A stretch of DNA of 64,000 bases from SZUA-378 sp036652815 (lineage in GTDB: Bacteria > Bacillota > Clostridia > Lachnospirales > Lachnospiraceae). The notes under the pieces are model-generated. The model ran no database searches, was not told the DNA's origin, and saw only the letters and a list, made by a program, of their open reading frames with translations. Each line of letters opens with the position of its first letter. Position 1 is the first letter of the stretch. A program made the translations under genes and the position numbers. Positions 52,923 through 62,061 of the stretch are shown in pieces. The DNA lies in the NCBI GenBank assembly GCA_036652815.1, contig JAVVVE010000008.1, positions 1-64,000 on the forward strand, read 5' to 3'.

Positions 52923-52953
52923 GCCTATCTCCTTTGATTCCATGCAGTACCTC

Positions 52954-53955
52954 TTATAATACATCCGCAAAATGTACTTTTAATCGTTTGAAAATCAAAG
53001 CCCCGATTCCAAAGATAACAACTGTTACTATCCAAAAATACATTGTCGAATAGAAATCTTCCCAAAACCATACTTTTTCAAACAGTGCGCTTCGATACCC
53101 ATTGACAATATAATAGACCGGATTGAGTTTAAATAACAAACGCAGCTGCTCCGGTGCCTGTCCCAGTTGCCATAAAATCGGGGTTCCCCACATGCCAACC
53201 TGCAATGCAATCGATATCAATTGGGTTAAATCTCTAAAAAAGATTACAATAGAACAAGTCGCATAACTAATCCCCAAAACAAATACAAAGAGACAGAAGC
53301 TATAATAAATCAGTTGAATGGTATAGATATCCGGATAGTATCCATAACCGGCCGCACATAACAACAACAAAAACAAAACAAAAAAAGCGTGAATAAAAGT
53401 TGCCGCTATAATCTTAATCATAGGTAAGATACTAATCTTAAAGACAACTTTCTTGACGAGATAATTATATTCCAAGAGTGCTGTTGTTCCATTCTGCAAG
53501 GCTTCTGAAAAATAAAACCACGGTATCAGACCTGCTGTCAGATACAGTACATAGGGTACCTGCAGATTGGTTCCCAGGATCTCTGCCTTATTCTGCCCCA
53601 TAAATTGTCCAAATACAAACCAATACATCAGAATCGTTACAATCGGCTGGATAAAAGCCCATGTCATACCGAGATAAGAACCTGCATATCGTGTTTTAAA
53701 ATCATTCTTGGATAATTTCCAGATAAGATGCCTATTCTGAAATAGCTCAATAGGCAGAATCGTAATTTTATCATATAAGCGAACAAAAAGAAGATCACCT
53801 ACAATGATAATCAGGCAGGCAATTATCTTTTTAATCAGTTCTTCTTCCGGTTTGGCAAATGGATTGTGATGCACTACCAAAATGATCATTGCAATCAAAG
53901 AAATCAGCAAAACCATGCCAATTCCTATTTTTTTGGAAACTACTTTTTTTTGCAT
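52954..53955 (-). CDS. wzm: polysaccharide ABC exporter permease (Wzm type)
   Basis: The 333-residue ABC-2 type membrane protein has the conserved NDFKTRYAGSYLGMTWAFIQPI start of the domain and six segments after it. Two additional N-terminal membrane segments (about 10-30 and 42-58) are not part of the usual Wzm core. It pairs with Wzt to export undecaprenyl-linked glycan. The start overlaps the rfbC end by 16 bases. Confidence 0.88.
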   Translation of the reverse strand: MQKKVVSKKIGIGMVLLISLIAMIILVVHHNPFAKPEEELIKKIIACLIIIVGDLLFVRLYDKITILPIELFQNRHLIWKLSKNDFKTRYAGSYLGMTWAFIQPIVTILMYWFVFGQFMGQNKAEILGTNLQVPYVLYLTAGLIPWFYFSEALQNGTTALLEYNYLVKKVVFKISILPMIKIIAATFIHAFFVLFLLLLCAAGYGYYPDIYTIQLIYYSFCLFVFVLGISYATCSIVIFFRDLTQLISIALQVGMWGTPILWQLGQAPEQLRLLFKLNPVYYIVNGYRSALFEKVWFWEDFYSTMYFWIVTVVIFGIGALIFKRLKVHFADVL

Positions 53956-54515
53956 AATTCTTTTCCTTTTTTATAAGCTGCAATGCCATTCCACTTGGTA
54001 TCTTTATCCGAGATGGTAAGCTCCATACCTGTAGGAATCGGCCATGCTACCCCTATTTCCGGATCGCTCCACAGCAGTCCGCCTTCATCGTTTGGATGAT
54101 AGAAGTCCGTACATTTGTAAGTAAATTCAGCATGCTCCGATAAAACTAAAAATCCATGTGCAAAATCTTTTGGGATAAAGAATTGCTTTTTATTATCTGC
54201 TGACAGCAACACCCCGAAGCATTGTCCAAAAGTCTTGGAACCTTCTCTTAAGTCAACTGCCACATCATAGACCTCTCCGCTCACTACGCGAACTAATTTA
54301 TCCTGTGGAAAATGAAGTTGAAAATGAAGTCCGCGGAGTACTCCTTTTTTGGAAGCCGATTGATTATCCTGTACAAAGATCTGATCAATCCCTGCTTCTT
54401 TATAATCATTATAATTATAGGTCTCCATAAAGTACCCTCTTTCATCCCCGAATACCGAGGGTGTAATGACTTTTAAACCTTCAATGCCACATGTCTCTAC
54501 TGTTATCTTACCCAT
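53940..54515 (-). CDS. rfbC: dTDP-4-dehydrorhamnose 3,5-epimerase
   Basis: The 191-residue cupin makes dTDP-4-keto-L-rhamnose. Motifs are RGLHFQ (catalytic His), KLVRVVSGEVYDVAVDLR, FIPKDFAHGFLVLSE and YKCTDFYHPNDEGG. The start is placed at MGKITVE, with AAGGAG 9 bases upstream. It lies between a GH25 lysozyme gene and the exporter permease gene. The next enzyme of the pathway, RfbD, is not in the window. Confidence 0.93.
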   Translation of the reverse strand: MGKITVETCGIEGLKVITPSVFGDERGYFMETYNYNDYKEAGIDQIFVQDNQSASKKGVLRGLHFQLHFPQDKLVRVVSGEVYDVAVDLREGSKTFGQCFGVLLSADNKKQFFIPKDFAHGFLVLSEHAEFTYKCTDFYHPNDEGGLLWSDPEIGVAWPIPTGMELTISDKDTKWNGIAAYKKGKELCKKK

Positions 54516-54546
54516 TTTCTTATTCTCCTTAATGCTTACCACTTTA

Positions 54547-55797
54547 TTATTTTAATAAACTCAAATTTAAATCAACTCTGCCCTGAATACCCGCAACACT
54601 GCCGCTGGATGTATATTGCCACATATGAAAATCTCCGGTATACGTAGGTGCTTCTTTGTATTCCGCTAACCATATCGCATGAGGAGTCAACGCATCCGCT
54701 TGTAAATGATTACGGTACCAGTTCTTGCTGGCGTATACGCCACCTGTATATCCTGCATTTTGTACCGTCTCACAAAACGCTTGGCAGACTTCCGTTCTCA
54801 TCGCATTATCCAACTGATCTGCACGGCCATTGCCTCCGGCTCCTTCCGTATCAATAAAGATGGGATAGTCTAATTTATACTTGCCACACAAGCTTACTGC
54901 GATACTGGCTTCTTCCACCGCTTCCACCGCTGTCGTTGCTTGTGTAAAGAAATATACCCCGACTTTAATCCCCGCCTCGGTAGCACCTTCTATATTCTTG
55001 GCAAAATAGGGATCTTCTACCAGTGCACCTGTTTTAGAGCCTCTGTATCCGCAACGAATAATGGCAAATTGAACGCCCGCTTTTTTTACCTTATCCCACT
55101 CTATCTCCTTATTCCACTTGGAGACATCAATACCAAATTCAGAATCTTCCGATAACACCTGCGTCTTGCGTTCTGTTCCATCTGCCTCTGCCACTGCCTC
55201 ATTCTTGCCTGTGTCTTCTGCCTTGGCATCGATCTCATCTTCTGTCTTTAAAAAAGAATCGATATCAGCGATTAAAGTATATGCCACCTCGTCCTTAACT
55301 GTTACCATAACCCTGGGCATCGGTGCTTTAGACTCTTCCTGTAATGGCAATAAGGATACCTCATAGTCTCCGGCCCGCAGAGAATCAATATAGATGATAC
55401 CATCCTGATCTGTATCCTCATATACGCCCTCTTCTCCCACGGTTACTCGAAAAGGATGTGAAACCACCGGATCTCCTGCTGCATCCATGATTTTAATACG
55501 CAGATCCTTCTCAACCGAAGTCACCTGCAGATCATACTGTCTTTGGCCGCCTGCTTCTATCATCGCCAAATAGTCATTGGGTTCCTTATCAAAAAAAGCT
55601 GCATCCGACATAAACGCAGATAATTCTTCCTCTGAAACAACTGCTGCGGTCTCTGTGGCAGGCTCTGTCTGCATCGTCTGTGCTGTTTTATTGTTGTGTT
55701 CCGTTTTGGGTTCATTGGTCAATAGAACAGCCGCTATGACACATACGATCAATAGAAGAACCGTAACCCACGTAATCCTCTTTAGATTAGAGTCCAT
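54547..55797 (-). CDS. membrane-anchored GH25 lysozyme with SpaA/Cna-like domain
   Basis: The 416-residue protein has one N-terminal membrane segment (about 8-27), a Ser/Thr/Glu linker, a prealbumin-like β-domain (about 90-185, TSVEKDLRIK ... DTDQDGIIYIDSLRAGDYEVSLLP) and a GH25 muramidase domain (about 218-416). Catalytic acids are Asp in FGIDVSKWN and Glu in IFIDTEGAGG. It cuts peptidoglycan outside the membrane, perhaps to make room for glycan attachment. The same domains recur in the 57841-61024 gene. The start at 55797 overlaps rfbA by 11 bases. Confidence 0.9.
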   Translation of the reverse strand: MDSNLKRITWVTVLLLIVCVIAAVLLTNEPKTEHNNKTAQTMQTEPATETAAVVSEEELSAFMSDAAFFDKEPNDYLAMIEAGGQRQYDLQVTSVEKDLRIKIMDAAGDPVVSHPFRVTVGEEGVYEDTDQDGIIYIDSLRAGDYEVSLLPLQEESKAPMPRVMVTVKDEVAYTLIADIDSFLKTEDEIDAKAEDTGKNEAVAEADGTERKTQVLSEDSEFGIDVSKWNKEIEWDKVKKAGVQFAIIRCGYRGSKTGALVEDPYFAKNIEGATEAGIKVGVYFFTQATTAVEAVEEASIAVSLCGKYKLDYPIFIDTEGAGGNGRADQLDNAMRTEVCQAFCETVQNAGYTGGVYASKNWYRNHLQADALTPHAIWLAEYKEAPTYTGDFHMWQYTSSGSVAGIQGRVDLNLSLLK

Positions 55798-56656
55798 TCG
55801 CAACCTCTACCATATATTTACCATAATCCGTCTTCATCAATGGCTCTGCCAGTCGTAACAGCTGCGCCTGATTAATAAATCCTCTCTTATATGCGATCTC
55901 TTCAATGCAAGAAATATAGAGACCCTGTCTTTTCTGAAATGCCGACACAAAATCAGCAGCATCCAGTAAAGAGTCATGATTGCCGGTATCCAGCCATGCA
56001 AATCCACGTCCCAGTGTCTCCACATGCAGTGTACCTCTGCGCAAATATTCGTTATTAATACTGGTAATCTCTATCTCACCTCTCGCAGAAGGTTGGACAT
56101 GCTCTGCGATATCCACCACCTCATTATCATAAAAGTAAAGACCCGGTACTGCATAATTGCTCTTTGGATGCTCCGGTTTTTCTTCTATGGAAATAGCTGT
56201 TCCTGCTGCATCAAATTCCACTACGCCATATTCTCGCGGATCTCTTACGTAATATCCAAAGATGGTAGCTCCGCTTCGTCTATCTGCGACCTCTGTCAGT
56301 ATTTTGGAAAAGCTCTGCCCATAGAATATATTATCTCCCAGTACCAGTGCAACGCTGTCTTTTCCGATGAATTCAGCCCCAATAATAAACGCATCTGCCA
56401 AGCCTCTCGGAGCCTCTTGCACTGCATATTCAAGCTGTAAACCAAATTGCTCTCCCGTACCCAGTAAATCCCTAAATACCGGCAAATCTCTTGGTGTGGA
56501 AATAATCATAATCTCTTTAATACCTGCCAGCATCAAGGTGGATAACGGATAATAAATCATCGGTTTGTCATATACCGGCAAAATCTGTTTGGATACTGCC
56601 TTGGTCAGTGGATATAATCTCGTTCCTGATCCGCCTGCTAATATAATTCCCTTCAT
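55787..56656 (-). CDS. rfbA: glucose-1-phosphate thymidylyltransferase
   Basis: The 289-residue nucleotidyltransferase makes dTDP-glucose from dTTP and glucose-1-P. Visible are KGIILAGGSGTRLYPLTKAVSKQ (nucleotide binding; quoted in part: GGSGTRLYPLT), YDKPMIYYPLS, VLGDNIFYG, and EKPEHPKSNYAVPGLYFYD. Full length for RmlA. It begins 29 bases after rfbB. Confidence 0.95.
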   Translation of the reverse strand: MKGIILAGGSGTRLYPLTKAVSKQILPVYDKPMIYYPLSTLMLAGIKEIMIISTPRDLPVFRDLLGTGEQFGLQLEYAVQEAPRGLADAFIIGAEFIGKDSVALVLGDNIFYGQSFSKILTEVADRRSGATIFGYYVRDPREYGVVEFDAAGTAISIEEKPEHPKSNYAVPGLYFYDNEVVDIAEHVQPSARGEIEITSINNEYLRRGTLHVETLGRGFAWLDTGNHDSLLDAADFVSAFQKRQGLYISCIEEIAYKRGFINQAQLLRLAEPLMKTDYGKYMVEVANGL

Positions 56657-56685
56657 CGTTTCTAACCAACCTTTCTGTCCTCTTG

Positions 56686-57768
56686 TTACACGGTCGTGTA
56701 CATATCCTGATAATACTTTTGATAATTACCGCTCGTTACGTGTTTCATCCATTCTTCATGTTCAAAGAACCATTGAATCGTCAATCGGATGCCCTCTTTA
56801 AACATCGTCTCCGGTTCCCATCCTATCTCTGCTTTTATCTTATCCGGTGCAATGGCATAACGTCTGTCGTGTCCCTTGCGGTCTTCCACATAAGTGATGA
56901 GATCCGTGTTTACCATAGCTCTCCTGGCATCTCCCTCCGGCAGCATCTCCTGCAGACATTCTATAATGATATGGATAATCTCTATATTCTGTTTTTCATT
57001 ATGTCCACCGATATTATAGGTCTCAAATAGTCTTCCTTTTTCCTGTACCATGTCAATTGCCTTGGCATGATCCCCTACATACAACCAATCGCGCACATTC
57101 TTACCATCTCCATAGACCGGCAGCTTCTTACCCTGCAATGCATTATTGATAATGAGAGGAATCAGTTTCTCTGGGAACTGATAAGGTCCATAATTATTAG
57201 AACAGTTCGTGATATTTGCCGGGAAATGATACGTATCCATATAAGCTCGTACCAGCATATCGGAAGATGCCTTGCTCGCGGAATAAGGGCTGTGCGGTGC
57301 GTAAGGAGTCGTCTCATAGAAGAACTCGTCCTCATTCTCTAAAGAACCGTAGACCTCATCCGTGGATACATGTAGAAATCTCTTACCTTCTTTAAAAGTC
57401 TCGTCCTCCAGTTCCCATGCCTGTTTTGCACAATTGAGCATCACTAAGGTCCCCATGACATTGGTCTGAACAAATACTTCCGGATGACGTATACTACGGT
57501 CTACATGACTTTCAGCTGCAAAATGAACGACTCTGTCAATATCGTTCTCTTCAAATATCTTACTAATGGCTTCTTTATCACAGATATCTGCCTTAACAAA
57601 AGTATAATTATCTCTTTTTTCTATATCCTGCAGGTTCTCAAGATTCCCCGCATACGTTAAAGCATCTACATTAATAATACGAATCTCGTTATCATATTTG
57701 TGAAACATGTAATGAATGTAATTAGAACCAATGAATCCGGCTCCCCCTGTTACTAAATAAGTTCTCAT
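56686..57768 (-). CDS. rfbB: dTDP-glucose 4,6-dehydratase
   Basis: This 360-residue extended SDR enzyme has the NAD-binding TGGAGFIGSNYI at the start, the active site STDEVYG and YSASKASSD (Tyr-x3-Lys), and NNYGPYQFPEKLIPL, all typical of RmlB. It makes dTDP-4-keto-6-deoxyglucose for rhamnose. A purine-rich repeat lies upstream (57785-57838). Confidence 0.95.
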   Translation of the reverse strand: MRTYLVTGGAGFIGSNYIHYMFHKYDNEIRIINVDALTYAGNLENLQDIEKRDNYTFVKADICDKEAISKIFEENDIDRVVHFAAESHVDRSIRHPEVFVQTNVMGTLVMLNCAKQAWELEDETFKEGKRFLHVSTDEVYGSLENEDEFFYETTPYAPHSPYSASKASSDMLVRAYMDTYHFPANITNCSNNYGPYQFPEKLIPLIINNALQGKKLPVYGDGKNVRDWLYVGDHAKAIDMVQEKGRLFETYNIGGHNEKQNIEIIHIIIECLQEMLPEGDARRAMVNTDLITYVEDRKGHDRRYAIAPDKIKAEIGWEPETMFKEGIRLTIQWFFEHEEWMKHVTSGNYQKYYQDMYTTV

Positions 57769-57784
57769 CTTTTTCCCTCATCCT

Positions 57785-57838
57785 TTCTATTCTATATCTC
57801 TATTTCTATCTCTATTTCTATCTCCACATCTCTATCTC
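57785..57838. repeat. imperfect tandem pyrimidine repeat upstream of rfbB
   Basis: Units of TATCTC and TATTTC recur (on the minus strand AGAGATAGAAAT) through the 72-base gap between the large GH25 gene and rfbB. The composition is like the (TATATC)n tract at 18316-18354. It may allow slippage or affect mRNA stability. Confidence 0.7.
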
Positions 57839-57840
57839 AT

Positions 57841-60800
57841 TTATCCCAGATAACTGATATTCATGTCTACATTACCTTTGATCCCACCGATGGTACCTTT
57901 GGAAGTATATTGCCAGATATCATGCCTGCCTGCGTAGGTAGGTTTCGTTGCATATTGTGCCAGCCAGATCTTATATTGATTTAATGACCCTGTATTGAGT
58001 CGCTTCTCAAACCAGCTCTTAGAAGCATAAATGCCGGCTTTTGCTCCACCATTTTGGATCGTAGCACAGAAGGCATTACATACTGCTGTTCTTGCTCCGA
58101 CACTTAGGCCATCGGCTCTTCCACCACTGCCTTCCGTATCAATAAATACCGGATAGGAGAGGTTCTGTCCCTTAATCAGATTCAATACCATAGATGCTTC
58201 TTCAACAGCTTCCACTTCGTTGATTGCCTGTGTAAAGAAATATACGCCTACCTTAATCCCTGCTGCCTGCGCTCCTTTGATATTAGCCTGGAACTTAGGG
58301 TCTTGAATCAGTGCTCCTGTAGAAGAGCCCCTGTATCCACATCTGATAATCGCATAGGATACTCCCGAATTACGTACTGCCGCCCAATTAATTGTACCAT
58401 TATGTTTGGAAACGTCAATGCCTACCGTACCATTAGAAGCATTCCCCATAGACATCGCGCCATTGGCATCAAAAGTATATTGAACCCCTTGGATGATTTG
58501 TACTCCAGTTACTTTGTTGCCGTTCTTATCAAAGAAATAAGTGATGTTATCAATGGTCTGCCAGCCTGTATATTTATAACTGGCATTGATACTCTTATAG
58601 AATTTGACATCTGTATAGTAATCAGCATATACCGCTTCTCTATAATTATTATTCTCTTTGACATACAATTGATTGCCATCATTGTCTTTTAACTTGGTCT
58701 TCTTATCATCTGCTGCCGAGGTCTTAACATTGATGGTGCAAACAGCTTGTGCTGTCTTTTTATCACTGTCAGTAGCGGTCACTGTAATCGTTGCTTTTCC
58801 ATATTTGACTGCTGTTACTTTACCGTTACCATCCACTGTTGCGATCGCTTTGTCTGAGGTTTTCCAATCATAAGACTGCACCTTGGCAAATCCCGTCACG
58901 CTTGGTTGTAATACGATCGTGTTCCCACGCATGATATCAACTGAGGTATGACTTAAGGTGACACCCAAAGTAGACGTTACCGTCACCTCACAGGTCGCAT
59001 TTAACTTACCGTCTTCCGTAGCCGCTGTAATCTTTGCGATGCCTTTTCCCACTGCTGTTACTTTTCCTGCAGCATCTACTGTAGCGATGCCGGTATTGGA
59101 GCTAGACCATTTTACTATCTTATTGGTCGCTGTGCTTGGCTCTATCGTAGCGACCAATGTCTCTGCCGCCTGCAGTGATAGTGCAAGTGTTGCTTTGTTT
59201 AACGTGATCTTACTAGCCGGAACTGTGGCTGCTGCCACGGTAACTGCACAGGATGCCGTTTTTGATCCATCCGTTGTCGTCACTGTTATAGTCGTATTGC
59301 CGGCTGCTACTGCTGTTACTTTGCCGGCTGTATCTACTGTAGCGATTGACGGATCCTTGCTTGTCCATGTTACGTCTTGTTTCGTGGCATTGGTCGGTGC
59401 TATCGTGGCTGTGAGCTGTGCTGTTTTTGAAGGTTCCAGCGTGCATGCCGTCTGATCCAGTGATATCCCTGTAACTGCGACAGCTGCTTCCGTTACCGTC
59501 ACACTACAAGTCGCAGTCTTGCTGCCCTCTGTCGTAGTGACCGTAATCGTAGCCGTTCCGGCCGCAACCCCCTTCACCTTACCACTATTATCCACTGTAG
59601 CCGCCGCCGTATTGGAGCTGCTATAGCTCACACTCTTATCGCTTGCATTGTCCGGTTGTACACTGGCCGATAGCGAAGATTCTTCTCCTACCTTCAACGA
59701 AACAGATGATGAACTCAAGGTTACACCGGTCACAGCTACTGTGCTTGAAGATCCGCTATCTGTAGATGGCGGTACCGATTCGCTCTCGTTCGGTGTCCCT
59801 GTATTAGCTAATTTACGATAGAATCCGGCACTCGAGGTCGTACTGGGATCTGTAATCTTTGATTTATCAACTTCCTGATATTCGCCGCCACTCCCTGCAG
59901 CCTGAGTCTTTGTAGAAGCTACATATTCTACGGTATCTTTTAATTTAGTCTCTTCTACGATAGGTGCTGCCGTATCCTCTTTTGCTACATTGACTTCTGA
60001 CTCTGCCTTTACTTCATCGGCAATCTCTATCTTTTGATATACAATCTTATCTTTAACAGTAATCGTCGTGGCTTCTGTCGGGAAATTATAACCATCCTTT
60101 GGTAATATCTTTACCGAATATTTGCCGGGTGTCATCTTAGTCTGATAGATAATACCATCTTTGTCATCATCTTGAAGCGTCTGCGTCTTCTTATTAGGAC
60201 CTGTTAACTCCACTTCAAATTCTGTTCCGGAAATCAACTTCTTTGTCTTCTTACCGGTAAACTTTATCTTCAAGTCCTTCTCTACAGAAGTAAGATTAAC
60301 CGTTACTTCTTTATCCCCTGTCTCTGCTTCTTCGCTCATTTCCTCTGTTGATGGTTCCGCCTGCGTGGTCGCAAAGGTAAGTTTAGCATCCGCAATAGCC
60401 AACAGCTCACTCTCTCCGATGATCTCCAGATTACTCAGCTGCTGTCCCACTTCCTGCATCGCTGTCACCTGCTTGGCAACGCCTTTGGAATGTGCATAGG
60501 CTGTCATCGTAATCGTGGCAATCACTAACACNNNNNNNNNNNNNNNNNNNNNNNNNNNNNNNNNNNNNNNNNNNNNNNNNNNNNNNNNNNNNNNNNNNNN
60601 NNNNNNNNNNNNNNNNNNNNNNNNNNNNNNNTGCTTTGTCTTTTTTAGGTGCTTTGTCTTTTCGAGGTGCTTTGTCTTTACCCTTATGTGCCGTACTTTT
60701 CTTTACTGGGACTTGCACATCTGCCTCATATTCGGTTTCGTCATCCTCGTATTCAGTTTCATCGTCCTCGTATTCGGTTTCGTCGTCCTCGTATTCAATG

Positions 60801-61024
60801 TCGTCATCCTCGTATTCGGTTTCGTCGTCCTCGTATTCGATGTCGTCATCCTCGTATTCGGTTTCATCGTCCTCGTATTCGGTTTCATCGTCCTCGTATT
60901 CGATATCGTCGTCCTCGTATTCGGTTTCTACTGAATTTTCACTATTTTCACTATCTTCATAATCAGATTCATCAAAGGTAATCTCATCGACATCTAAATC
61001 TATATATTCTATCTCTTTTTTCAT
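57841..61024 (-). CDS. large surface GH25 lysozyme with acidic repeats and Big_2 domains (interrupted by assembly gap)
   Basis: I read this as one gene broken by 100 Ns. Upstream of the gap is MKKEIEYIDLD, then ten 7-residue acidic repeats of ETEYEDD type and Lys-rich APKKDK repeats. After the gap come a hydrophobic segment (VLVIATITMTAYAHS), a SpaA-like domain (TSVEKDLKIK ... DDDKDGIIYQ), four Big_2 Ig-like domains, a choline-binding-type repeat region (GWQTIDNITYFFDKNGNKVTG) and a C-terminal GH25 domain (VGIDVSKHN, FIDTEGSGG). The two halves are out of frame across the Ns, but gap size is a placeholder. It probably crosses and trims the wall. The alternative is two genes, which domain order makes unlikely. 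Confidence 0.75.
60532..60631. other. assembly gap of 100 Ns
   Basis: Exactly 100 Ns sit at the edge of an 18-bp tandem repeat encoding (A-P-K/R-K-D-K)n, which suggests the assembler failed to resolve repeat copies. Confidence 0.98.
60723..60935. repeat. 21-bp tandem repeats encoding (E/D)(T/I)EYEDD
   Basis: About ten near-identical 21-base units encode alternating ETEYEDD and DIEYEDD. Unit number could change by recombination without breaking the frame. Confidence 0.9.
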
Positions 61025-61184
61025 AATTACTTTTTCATACCCTTTCGGTGTCTTCTCAGGTTACTATCGCTATGTCTGACTTGCTGTCTGCATAATCATC
61101 TGAAATTATACCATCATCCCTTTTATAATTCAAGGAATTCATATTTTTTGCCATGACAGGTTCTATTTAATTTTCTAAAAAGTC

Positions 61185-61213
61185 TTGACTTGTGGTCCAA
61201 ATGGTGTTCTATT
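61185..61213 (+). promoter_or_regulatory. possible promoter of the PLAT-domain gene
   Basis: TTGACT (61185-61190), 17 bases and TCTATT (61208-61213) lie 49 bases before the start. The -10 match is modest. The rest of 61025-61261 shows no gene. Confidence 0.4.
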
Positions 61214-61261
61214 CAATTTACAAGCAATACCTCTTGTAAACACAGATTGGAGGTTAAAACA

Positions 61262-61933
61262 ATGTCAAAATATCATATTCTAATCAAAACAGCAGATCAA
61301 TACCTTGCAGGCACAGATTCCAACATTTTTTTGCAGCTTTATGGTGCTAGTGGCATTTCACCGGAGGTACGCTTAAATGCTTACATCAGTGGCAATGCTT
61401 TTGAGCGTAATTGTCTAGACGAGTGTACCGTTGATTTTCTCGAGGATTTTGGGGACATCTATATGATTGCCGTACGCAGCGATATGCTTTGGGCAAGCTC
61501 CGACTGGATGTGTGATTATTTTACGGTGCAGTGCGAAAATAAGGCAATTGTCACATTTCAGTTGCCCGGTGGGCTGTGGATTGATGACACTAATGTACGT
61601 CAATTCCATTCAACTGCCGGATACCTATACAACCTGCCTGAACACCAAGTGAAGTGGAAGCAGGAATATGGTGCCTGCCACTTTGCCCCACCTAACATCG
61701 AAATGGAAACAACCATTATGAGTGCACTTGCCATTGAAGTAAACATGAGCGATGTATCCATAGTGAATACGTCTACAAAAGCTGAAGTTAGTGTTGAAAT
61801 CGATGCCATCAAGGCTGCCTTTGCATTTCAAATTGATACTTCTCTAAGCAAACAAGTTGACAACAAATTGCACCAAAGCCTTGAGATCTCTACCGTTGTA
61901 GAAATTCCGCGTGAGTGGAAGGAAGCCCTCTAG
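61262..61933 (+). CDS. PLAT/LH2-domain protein with unknown C-terminal domain
   Basis: The 223-residue protein begins with a PLAT-like β-sandwich (about 1-100): YHILIKTADQYLAGTDSNIFLQLYG, then FERNCLDECTVDFLEDFGDIYMIAVRSD and SSDWMCDYFTV, which follow the classic AGTD, FERG and D-W pattern. PLAT domains bind lipids or partner proteins, are common in eukaryotic lipoxygenases and are scattered in bacteria. Residues about 125-223 (MSALAIEVNMSDVSIV...) are not recognised. No signal peptide is present. GGAGG lies 8 bases before MSKYH, fixing the start. It is a single gene with its own terminator. Confidence 0.7.
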   Translation: MSKYHILIKTADQYLAGTDSNIFLQLYGASGISPEVRLNAYISGNAFERNCLDECTVDFLEDFGDIYMIAVRSDMLWASSDWMCDYFTVQCENKAIVTFQLPGGLWIDDTNVRQFHSTAGYLYNLPEHQVKWKQEYGACHFAPPNIEMETTIMSALAIEVNMSDVSIVNTSTKAEVSVEIDAIKAAFAFQIDTSLSKQVDNKLHQSLEISTVVEIPREWKEAL

Positions 61934-61975
61934 CTTTTCTTATAAAGCATATGGAAGATGTTAAACATATTCTAT

Positions 61976-62023
61976 AAAAGCCGAAATATCCTTCCCTGTA
62001 TGGGTTGGATGTTTCGGCTTTTT
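61976..62023 (+). terminator. terminator of the PLAT-domain gene
   Basis: AAAAGCCGAAA-T-ATCC pairs with GGAT-G-TTTCGGCTTTT around a 15-base loop, ending in TTTTT. It also lies between two convergent genes. Confidence 0.85.
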
Positions 62024-62061
62024 GAAACAAATGATACGGCTTGGTCTGGAACGTTGATGAA

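Noticed and set aside
53940..54542. Longer N-terminus for rfbC
   Set aside because: The upstream ATG lacks a ribosome binding site. AAGGAG precedes the later MGKITVE start, which matches the family N-terminus.
60723..60935. CRISPR array
   Set aside because: The repeats are adjacent 21-bp coding units without spacers, in frame with an acidic protein.
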